From Streptomyces sp. GS7 (GTDB taxonomy: Bacteria > Actinomycetota > Actinomycetes > Streptomycetales > Streptomycetaceae), in NCBI RefSeq assembly GCF_009834125.1, contig NZ_CP047146.1:7162501-7226500 (forward strand): 64,000 bases of DNA, written 5' to 3'. The notes under the pieces are model-generated. The model saw nothing but the letters and a program-made list of their open reading frames with translations. It searched no databases and was not told where the DNA came from. Of the stretch, positions 56,470-64,000 are shown piece after piece. Position 1 is the stretch's first letter; each line of letters begins with the position of its first letter. The position numbers were made by a program, and so were the translations under genes.

Positions 56470-57006
56470 TCAGGGGCGCTTGAGGGGGAGGGGGGCGCCC
56501 ATCACCGCGTAGGGCATGGGGGCGCTCGGGAAGAGCACGCGGCGGGCGATGTCCTCGTAGCCGAGGGAGCGGTACAGGCCGCGGGCCGGGCTCTCGATGT
56601 CGATGGCCGAGAGGATGCTGCGGGGTTCGGCGGCCTCGTCGGTGATGCGGGTGATCAGCGCGCGGCCGATGCCCCGGTGCTGGTAGGCGGGATGGACGTG
56701 GAGTTCGGTGATGACGAAGGAGTCGTCGAGCCAGTGGTCCAGGCCCTGGCTGCGCAGATAGGGCTCGACGACGGTGGACCACCAGTGGTTGCGGTCGTTG
56801 GGCATGCCGTAGACGAAGCCGATGAGCCGGCCGGCGGGGGTGGTGGCGCCGAGGGCGCGGGCGCCGGTGCAGCCGAGGTGGCGCAGCACGATGTGCCGGC
56901 GGACGGCGATCTCGTCGTCACCGAGGCCGAAGGCGAGGGCCTGTACGGCCAGCGCGTCGTCCACGCGGGCAGCGAGATCGAGGGGGCCGACCGCGACGTC
57001 ATCCAT
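56470..57006 (-). CDS. GNAT acetyltransferase, 178 aa
   Basis: GCN5-related fold: the acetyl-CoA loop reads HPAYQHRGIGRALITRI (about 103-119), preceded by ITELHVH as the beta-4 strand. An LGCTGARALGATTPAGRLIGFVYG stretch fits beta-2/3. Substrate unknown. ATG 57006 was chosen; a TTG at 57021 is possible. It follows the other GNAT gene closely on the same strand. Confidence 0.85.
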   Translation of the reverse strand: MDDVAVGPLDLAARVDDALAVQALAFGLGDDEIAVRRHIVLRHLGCTGARALGATTPAGRLIGFVYGMPNDRNHWWSTVVEPYLRSQGLDHWLDDSFVITELHVHPAYQHRGIGRALITRITDEAAEPRSILSAIDIESPARGLYRSLGYEDIARRVLFPSAPMPYAVMGAPLPLKRP

Positions 57007-57030
57007 GGTCGGAGCGTACAAGGCGGCGGC

Positions 57031-57876
57031 TCAGAACAGTACGCTCATGAATGCGCCGACTTCCTCGAAGCCCACCCGGCGGTAGGCGGCGCGGGCGGCG
57101 GTGTTGAAGTCGTTCACATAGAGGCTGACGACCGGGGCGACGTCGCTGAGGGCGTAGCGCAGGACGGCGGCCATACCGGTTTCGGACAGGCCCTTGCCGC
57201 GGTGCTCGGGGGCGACCCAGACGCCCTGGATCTGGCAGGCGAGCGGGGTGGCGGCGCCGATCTCGGCCTTGAAGACGACCTTGCCGTCCTCGATGCGGGC
57301 GAACGACCGGCCGGCTCCGACGAGTTCGGCGACCCGGGCCTGGTAGAGCAGGCCGCCGTCGCCGGCCATCGGGGAGATGCCGACCTCTTCGGTGAACATG
57401 GCCACGCACGCCGGCATGATCAGGTCCAGCTCGTTCTTGCCGATCCGCCGGACGTACGGGTCGGGGGCGATCTCGGCGGACGGGCTGCGGGTGACCATCA
57501 GGGGCTGGTGGGCGCGGATCTCGCGGGCGGGTCCCCAGTGGGGCTCCAGCAGGGACCACAGTTCGGCGGTGGGGCCGGCCGGGCCGACGATGGAGGAGCA
57601 GCGGCGGCCCTGGCGGCGGGCGCGCTCGGCGAAGCCGCGGACGGCTTCGGGGGTGGCGCAGACGGGGACGAGGTTGGCGCCGGCGTAGCAGAGGGATTCC
57701 AGCCGGCCGCCGACGTACCAGCCCCACATCTCGCCGCCGAGCCGCCAGGGGTCGAGGCCGGCGACCTGGACACGGGCTGCGACGAAAGCGTTGGCGACCG
57801 GTTCGCGGTCCAGGACGGCGAGGGCCGAATCGAGCTCCCCGGGCTCCAGAACCTTGATGGCGGTGGTCGTCAGCAC
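57031..57876 (-). CDS. GNAT acetyltransferase with N-terminal DUF4081, 281 aa
   Basis: The N-terminal half (about 1-130: SLCYAGANLVPVCATPEAV, GPAGPTAELWSLLEPHWGPARE) is the DUF4081 regulatory-like domain. The C-terminal half has VWVAPEHRGKGLSETGMAAVL (about 220-240), the acetyl-CoA loop. Such proteins follow ispG in streptomycetes, as here (about 190 bases away). GTG 57876 (VLTTTAIKVLEP). Substrate unknown. Confidence 0.88.
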   Translation of the reverse strand: MLTTTAIKVLEPGELDSALAVLDREPVANAFVAARVQVAGLDPWRLGGEMWGWYVGGRLESLCYAGANLVPVCATPEAVRGFAERARRQGRRCSSIVGPAGPTAELWSLLEPHWGPAREIRAHQPLMVTRSPSAEIAPDPYVRRIGKNELDLIMPACVAMFTEEVGISPMAGDGGLLYQARVAELVGAGRSFARIEDGKVVFKAEIGAATPLACQIQGVWVAPEHRGKGLSETGMAAVLRYALSDVAPVVSLYVNDFNTAARAAYRRVGFEEVGAFMSVLF

Positions 57877-58017
57877 GTGTCGGAAAGCCTCACCGGTACG
57901 GGCCTGGGAGGCCAGGCGGGAGCAGGTCCTGGCACTGTACCTCCACCTGCGCAAAAGCACCTGGCCTGCTGTGTACGGGCTTTCGCGGGGGCGTGCGGGA
58001 GTGCGCGCGGGCGCGCA

Positions 58018-58051
58018 CGAGCCCCGCGGCCCGGGGGGGCGGCGGGGCTCG
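58018..58051 (-). terminator. Terminator after ispG
   Basis: CGAGCCCCGC and GCGGGGCTCG make a perfect 10-bp stem with a G/C-rich loop, 14 bases past the ispG stop. Confidence 0.85.
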
Positions 58052-58064
58052 CGAAGGGAGGGGG

Positions 58065-59222
<1,158 letters not shown>

Positions 59223-59340
59223 CTGGTGAGCAACCCCAAGGTGTGGATCTCGGCCCGGATTCGGTGGGCTCCGGGTCATCGAGATTACGGCACGGAGGTT
59301 GCCAGAGGCACATCGAACCCTTTTGCCCCCTCGAAAGGGG

Positions 59341-59379
59341 CGGCCGGGCACGCCCGCTCGGTCGCAGGGTGCCCGGCCG
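59341..59379 (-). terminator. Terminator after rseP
   Basis: CGGCCGGGCAC and GTGCCCGGCCG form 11 bp around a 17-base loop, 17 bases past the rseP stop. Confidence 0.8.
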
Positions 59380-59396
59380 TGGCCGATCGGACGGGC

Positions 59397-60698
59397 CTAG
59401 GTCAGCTTCACCGGGTTCACCACGTCCGCGACCAGCACGAGCAGGGTGAAGCAGACGAAGATGCCGGCGACGACGTACGCGACGGGCATCAGCTTGGCGA
59501 CGTCGAAGGGGCCGGGGTCCGGGCGCCGGACGACCCGGGCGAAGGCCCGCCGCACCGACTCCCACAGGGCGCCGGCGATATGGCCGCCGTCCAGCGGCAG
59601 CAGCGGCAGCATGTTGAACAGGAACAGCGAGAGGTTGAAGCCGGCGACCAGGAAGAGCATGGTGGCCACCCGCTGCTCCGGCGGGATGTGGAGCGAGAAG
59701 ACCTCGCCGCCGACCCGGGCCGCGCCGACCACGCCCATCGGGGAGTCCTGCTTGCGCTCGGCGCCGTTGAAGGCCGCGTTCCACAGGTCCGGGATCTTGC
59801 CGGGGAGGCTTATCAGCGACTCGGTGCCCTGCTGGACCATGGTGCCCATGCGGTCGACGGACTGGCCGAAGGACTGCTTGACGATGCCGCTGGCCGGGGT
59901 GAAGCCGAGGAATCCGGCGCTGACGTACTGGCCGGGGACGTAGCCGCCGTGGCCGTCGGTCTTGGCGACCTTGTTCTCGATGAGGTCGGCGTGCAGCGTC
60001 TGCCGGGCGCCGTGCCGCTCGACGACGATGGTCGCCGGGCCGGTGGTCCGGCGGATCTGGTCCTGGAGGGTTCCCCAGTCGGGGACGGCGTGGCCGTTGA
60101 AGGAGACGATCCGGTCGCCGGCCCGCAGGCCCGCGGCCTTGGCCGGGGAGTCCTTGGCGCCGGCCGGGCACTTGTCGGACTTGGCGGAGGCCGCGATGAC
60201 GCAGTCCGAGACCGAGCTGACCTGGGTGGTCTGGGTGTTGATGCCGAAGCCCATCAGCACGCTCATGAAGATCACCACGGCCAGGACCAGGTTCATGAAC
60301 GGCCCGGCGAACATCACGATCACGCGCTTCCAGGGCTTGCGCGTGTAGAACAGCCGGTGCTCGTCGCCGGGCTGCAGCTCCTCGAAGGCGGCCGAGCGGG
60401 CGTCCTCGATCATGCCGCGGAACGGCGAGGTGGAGCGGGCCTGGAGCTTCCCGTCGTCGCCGGGCGGGAACATGCCGATCATCCGGATGTAGCCGCCGAG
60501 CGGGACGGCCTTGATGCCGTACTCGGTGTCGCCCTTCTTGCGGGAGAAGATCGTCGGCCCGAAGCCCACCATGTACTGCGGCACGCGGATGCCGAACATC
60601 TTGGCCGTGGAGAGGTGGCCGAGCTCGTGCCAGGCGATGGAGAAGAGCAGGCCGACGACGAAGACGACTATGCCGAGGATGGTCATCCAGGTCGTCAT
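59397..60698 (-). CDS. rseP: Site-2 protease (RseP/Rip1-like), M50
   Basis: Intramembrane zinc protease for regulated cleavage of anti-sigma factors or other membrane proteins. 433 residues: HELGH at 24-28 in the first helix, a PDZ domain (about 160-260; [19 protein letters not shown]) and [10 protein letters not shown] (LDG motif) in a later helix. About four transmembrane spans. Its ATG overlaps the dxr stop (ATGA), so both are coupled. Confidence 0.95.
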   Translation of the reverse strand: MTTWMTILGIVVFVVGLLFSIAWHELGHLSTAKMFGIRVPQYMVGFGPTIFSRKKGDTEYGIKAVPLGGYIRMIGMFPPGDDGKLQARSTSPFRGMIEDARSAAFEELQPGDEHRLFYTRKPWKRVIVMFAGPFMNLVLAVVIFMSVLMGFGINTQTTQVSSVSDCVIAASAKSDKCPAGAKDSPAKAAGLRAGDRIVSFNGHAVPDWGTLQDQIRRTTGPATIVVERHGARQTLHADLIENKVAKTDGHGGYVPGQYVSAGFLGFTPASGIVKQSFGQSVDRMGTMVQQGTESLISLPGKIPDLWNAAFNGAERKQDSPMGVVGAARVGGEVFSLHIPPEQRVATMLFLVAGFNLSLFLFNMLPLLPLDGGHIAGALWESVRRAFARVVRRPDPGPFDVAKLMPVAYVVAGIFVCFTLLVLVADVVNPVKLT

Positions 60699-62011
60699 GC
60701 GCGAGCCTCCGATGGGGTGTGTGCCGCCCGGGCGGCCAGTTCGCGGGCGCGGGCGCGCGCCCAGGTCTCCGCTTCCAGGACGTCCGCGACCGTCAGGGAA
60801 GTTCCCGCGGCGGGCGTGCCGCTCCGCTGTGCTCCGCCTTGGCTGCTGTTCATCACCACTCCGGATGCCAGGCCTTCGTCGACCACTGCCGCGACCGTAT
60901 CGACAATCCCTGTGAACGGCAGCCCGCCGCCGAGGAAGGCCGCGACGCACTCCTCGTTCGCGGCGTTGAAGACCGCGGGGGCGGTGCCGCCCAGCTCGCC
61001 GACGTGGCGGGCCAGCGGCACGGACGGGAAGGCGTCCTCGTCCAGCGGGAAGAACTCCCAGGTCTGCGCCGTCGTCCAGTCGACACCGGGGGCGGCGTCC
61101 GGGACCCGGTCCGGCCAGCCGATGCCCAGCGCGATCGGCATGCGCATGTCGGGCGGGCTGGCCTGGGCGAGGGTCGAGCCGTCGGTGAACTCCACCATCG
61201 AGTGGATGTAGGACTGCGGATGGACCACGACCTCGATGCGGTCGAAGGGGACGTCGAAGAGCAGGTGCGCCTCGATGACCTCCAGGCCCTTGTTGACCAG
61301 GGTCGCGGAGTTGATGGTGACGACCGGCCCCATGGACCAGGTGGGGTGGGCCAGCGCCTGCTCGCGCGTGACACCGGCCAGCTCACGCTTGGTACGGCCA
61401 CGGAACGGGCCGCCGGAGGCGGTGACGACCAGCTTGCGGACCTCGGCCCGGGTGCCGCCGGACAGCGCCTGGAAGAGCGCGGAGTGCTCGGAGTCGACCG
61501 GGATGATCTGGCCGGGCCGGGCGGCGGCCTTGACCAGCGGGCCGCCGACGATCAGGGACTCCTTGTTGGCGAGGGCCAGCACCCGGCCCGCCTTCAGGGC
61601 GGCGAGTGTGGGGGCGAGGCCGATGGAGCCGGTGATGCCGTTGAGGACGGTGTGGCAGGGCAAGGCGGCGAGCTCGGTGGCCGCGTCGGGGCCGGCCAGG
61701 ATCTCCGGCACGGGCGCGCCGGCGCCGTAGCGCGCGGTCAGCGCCTCGCGGAGCGCGGGCACCGTCTCCTCGCGCGAGACCGCGACGGTGGCGACCCGCA
61801 GCCGGTGCGCCTGCTCGGCGAGCAGTTCGACCCGGCCGCCGGCCGCGGCGAGCGCGGTGACCCGGAAGCGGTCGGGGTTGCGCAGCACGATGTCGATCGC
61901 CTGGGTGCCGATCGAACCGGTCGAGCCGAGGATCACGATCTCCCGGGGGCCTCCCGGGTCGGTACGGGCCGGCTCGAAGCGCAGGTGCGGATGGGCGAGG
62001 GTGTCCGTCAT
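60695..62011 (-). CDS. dxr: 1-deoxy-D-xylulose 5-phosphate reductoisomerase
   Basis: First committed MEP pathway enzyme. 438 residues: the NADPH motif [10 protein letters not shown] (about 29-38), the metal/active site [10 protein letters not shown] (near 145) and DSEHSALFQ (about 172). C-terminal Ser/Ala tail is longer than many homologues. ATG 62011 (MTDTLAHPH) was chosen; ATG 62020 (MDRMTDTL) is possible. Upstream of rseP; together with ispG forms an isoprenoid cluster around a protease. Confidence 0.96.
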   Translation of the reverse strand: MTDTLAHPHLRFEPARTDPGGPREIVILGSTGSIGTQAIDIVLRNPDRFRVTALAAAGGRVELLAEQAHRLRVATVAVSREETVPALREALTARYGAGAPVPEILAGPDAATELAALPCHTVLNGITGSIGLAPTLAALKAGRVLALANKESLIVGGPLVKAAARPGQIIPVDSEHSALFQALSGGTRAEVRKLVVTASGGPFRGRTKRELAGVTREQALAHPTWSMGPVVTINSATLVNKGLEVIEAHLLFDVPFDRIEVVVHPQSYIHSMVEFTDGSTLAQASPPDMRMPIALGIGWPDRVPDAAPGVDWTTAQTWEFFPLDEDAFPSVPLARHVGELGGTAPAVFNAANEECVAAFLGGGLPFTGIVDTVAAVVDEGLASGVVMNSSQGGAQRSGTPAAGTSLTVADVLEAETWARARARELAARAAHTPSEARA

Positions 62012-62061
62012 GCGGTCCATTGTGGCCGGTCGGCGGGGCACCTCGGCCACCGAGGGCCGCG

Positions 62062-62103
62062 GCGCCTCGTACGGGCGACCCGCGGGCCGTCCGTACGAGG
62101 CGC
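62062..62103 (-). terminator. Terminator after acyl-CoA dehydrogenase
   Basis: GCGCCTCGTACGG and CCGTACGAGGCGC form a perfect 13-bp stem, eight bases past the stop at 62111. Confidence 0.9.
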
Positions 62104-62110
62104 GGGGCCG

Positions 62111-64000
62111 CTACGTGATCGGGCGGCGGGCGTTGTCCTTCAGGCTCGGGCCGGGGGCGGCGTCGGCGATCCAGGGGCCGTCGCCGCTGGGGTCGATGAC
62201 GCCCTCCTCCAGCCAGGTGTAACTGCCGCCCAGGACACCGGCGACGACCTTGCGGTCCAGTTCGTCGGTGTTGGTCCACAGCCGGCCGAACAGCTCCTCG
62301 ACGCGGATCCGGGCCTGCCGGCAGAAGGCGTCGGCGAGTTGGTGCGCCTCGCGGCCGTGGTCGCCGGTCATCCTCAGGTGCTCGGCCCGTACGCAGGCCG
62401 CGCTCATCGCGAACAGCTCCGCGCCGATGTCGACGATCCGGCCGAGGAAGCCCTGCTTGGTCTCCATCTTCGCCTGCCAGCGGGACATCGCGTAGAAGGT
62501 GGACCGGGCGAGCTTGCGGGAGGTCCGCTCGACATATCGCAGATGGCTCGCCAGCTCGCCGAACTCCTGGTAGGTGCGCGGGAGTTGGCCGGGTCCCGCG
62601 ACGAGCCTGGGCAGCCAGCGGGCGTAGAAGCCGCCGGCCTTGGCGGCGGCCCGGCCCTTGTCGGCGAGGGACTTGTCCGGGTCGATGAGGTCGCCGGCGA
62701 CCGACAGGTGGGCGTCGACGGCCTCGCGGGCGATCAGCAGGTGCATGATCTCCGTGGAGCCCTCGAAGATCCGGTTGATGCGCATGTCCCGCAGCGCCTG
62801 CTCGGCGGGGACGGCGCGTTCGCCGCGGGCGGCGAGCGAGTCGGCGGTCTCGAAGCCGCGGCCGCCGCGGATCTGGACCAGCTCGTCGGCGATCCGCCAG
62901 CCCATCTCGGAGCCGTAGAGCTTGGCGAGGGCGGCCTCGATGCGGATGTCGTTGCGGTTCTCGTCGGCCATCTGCGAGGCGAGGTCGACGACGGCTTCCA
63001 GGGCGAAGGTGGTCGCCGCGATGAACGAGATCTTGGCGCCGACCGCCTCGTGCCGGGCGATCGGGCGGCCCCACTGCTCGCGGGCGCCGGACCACTCGCG
63101 GGCGATCTTCAGGCACCACTTGCCGGTACCGGCGCACATCGCCGGCAGCGAGAGCCGTCCGGTGTTGAGCGTGGTCAGCGCGATCTTCAGGCCGGCGCCC
63201 TCGGGGCCGATGCGGTTGGCGGCCGGGACCCGCACCCGGTGGAAGCGGGTGACGCCGTTCTCCAGGCCGCGCAGGCCCATGAAGGCGTTGCGGTTCTCGA
63301 CGGTGATGCCGGGCGAGTCGGCCTCGACGACGAAGGCGGTGATGCCGCCCTTGCTCGCCTTGCTCGTCTCGGTCGCCTCGGAGGCGGGCACCCGGGCCAT
63401 CACCACCAGCAGGTCGGCGACCACGCCGTTGGTGGTCCACAGCTTCACGCCGTCGAGCACGTAGTCGTCGCCGTCGCGGACGGCCGAGGTGGCGAGCCGG
63501 GCCGGGTCCGAGCCGACGTCGGGCTCGGTCAGCAGGAACGCGGAGATGTCCGTCCTGGCCAGCCGCGGCAGGAAGGTCTCCTTCTGCTCCTGGGTGCCGA
63601 AGAGCTTCAGCGGCTGCGGTACGCCGATCGACTGATGCGCGGAGAGCAGCGCGCCGATCGCCGGGCTGGCCGAGCCGGCCAGGGCGAGCGCGCGGTTGTA
63701 GTAGACCTGGGTCAGCCCGAGGCCGCCGTACTTCGGGTCGATCTTCATGCCGAGGGCGCCGAGTTCCTTGAGCCCGTTGACGGTCTCGTCCGGGATGCGC
63801 CCCTCGCGCTCGATCCGGGCACCGTCGACCTCGGTCTCGCAGAACTCCCGCAGCGTGGCGAGGAACTTCTCGCCACGCCGCACGTCGTCGGCCGCCGGGG
63901 TGGGGTGCGGATGGATGAGGTCGAGCCGGAAGCGCCCCAGGAACAGCTCCTTGGCGAAGCTTGGCTTGCGCCAGTCCTGCTCGCGGGCCGCCTCGGCGAC
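62111..64000 (-). CDS. Acyl-CoA dehydrogenase family protein (runs off right edge)
   Basis: FAD flavoenzyme of the acyl-CoA dehydrogenase superfamily. The visible 630 codons run from VAEAAREQDWRKPS to the stop. FAD-binding and active-site regions are visible: TEPDVGSDPARLAT, KLWTTNGVVADLLVV, and RGGRGFETADS. An extra C-terminal helical part (about the last 200 residues; ERTSRKLARSTFYAMSRWQ) makes it longer than short-chain enzymes, so it is a large ACAD-type. Frame stays open to 64000, so the start lies outside. No neighbour shows its pathway. Confidence 0.92.
   Translation of the reverse strand, partial: VAEAAREQDWRKPSFAKELFLGRFRLDLIHPHPTPAADDVRRGEKFLATLREFCETEVDGARIEREGRIPDETVNGLKELGALGMKIDPKYGGLGLTQVYYNRALALAGSASPAIGALLSAHQSIGVPQPLKLFGTQEQKETFLPRLARTDISAFLLTEPDVGSDPARLATSAVRDGDDYVLDGVKLWTTNGVVADLLVVMARVPASEATETSKASKGGITAFVVEADSPGITVENRNAFMGLRGLENGVTRFHRVRVPAANRIGPEGAGLKIALTTLNTGRLSLPAMCAGTGKWCLKIAREWSGAREQWGRPIARHEAVGAKISFIAATTFALEAVVDLASQMADENRNDIRIEAALAKLYGSEMGWRIADELVQIRGGRGFETADSLAARGERAVPAEQALRDMRINRIFEGSTEIMHLLIAREAVDAHLSVAGDLIDPDKSLADKGRAAAKAGGFYARWLPRLVAGPGQLPRTYQEFGELASHLRYVERTSRKLARSTFYAMSRWQAKMETKQGFLGRIVDIGAELFAMSAACVRAEHLRMTGDHGREAHQLADAFCRQARIRVEELFGRLWTNTDELDRKVVAGVLGGSYTWLEEGVIDPSGDGPWIADAAPGPSLKDNARRPIT

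Overview
The window is high-G+C actinobacterial chromosome, almost certainly Streptomyces or a close relative. Third codon positions are strongly G/C biased, and many starts are GTG. The order RNase J-dapA-thyX-dapB-M16 peptidase-pnp-rpsO, a type VII secretion locus, the rimP-nusA-infB-rbfA-truB-ribF block and proS-ispG-rseP-dxr is the one I associate with streptomycete core genomes. No rRNA, tRNA, CRISPR array or insertion sequence was found. All positions and motifs come from reading the sequence; family names come from recognising motifs, and no database search was run.

Left flank (1-9.3 kb): partial RNase J, lysine/diaminopimelate genes dapA and dapB around thyX, three small membrane proteins, an M16 peptidase coupled to pnp, and rpsO. 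A clear hairpin lies between rpsO and pnp.

Centre (9.4-41.7 kb): an ESX-type type VII secretion system (T7SS). The core is eccD, eccC, eccB, eccE, mycP, esxA and esxB, plus an EspI-like ParA/MinD ATPase. Between the eccD/eccC arm and the esx/eccB/eccE arm lies about 18 kb of accessory genes. These include four small-plus-large gene pairs (15.2-16.1, 20.6-22.8, 23.6-25.0 and 30.3-32.2 kb). The small partner carries a C-terminal YxxxD/E secretion signal in the last three, and the large partner has a WxG-type or CpnT-like N-terminal helical domain. The region also holds a second mycosin, a membrane-anchored HEXXH metalloprotein, a deviant P-loop protein coupled to a SUKH-like protein, and a WhiJ/AbaA-type regulatory trio (ATP-binding protein, XRE-DUF5753, DUF397). 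Two accessory genes, the CpnT-like protein and the XRE regulator, carry the leucine codon TTA. This suggests dependence on the bldA tRNA and therefore a developmental switch. Parts of the cassette (about 25-26.6 and 28.9-31.8 kb) have visibly lower G+C than the flanks. The esxB upstream region has a perfect TTGACA and a 17-bp palindrome next to it.

Right flank (41.8-64 kb): ribF, a large alpha-helical protein of unknown function, and the translation cluster truB, rbfA, DUF503, infB, ylxR/rnpM, nusA and rimP. A divergent set follows (lipoprotein, ferritin-like protein, degenerate APH-type kinase). Then come proS, two GNAT acetyltransferases, the isoprenoid genes ispG and dxr flanking an S2P site-2 protease, and a partial acyl-CoA dehydrogenase. 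Strong inverted repeats mark most operon ends. Three of them overlap or abut stop codons. A cluster of imperfect repeats lies upstream of proS.
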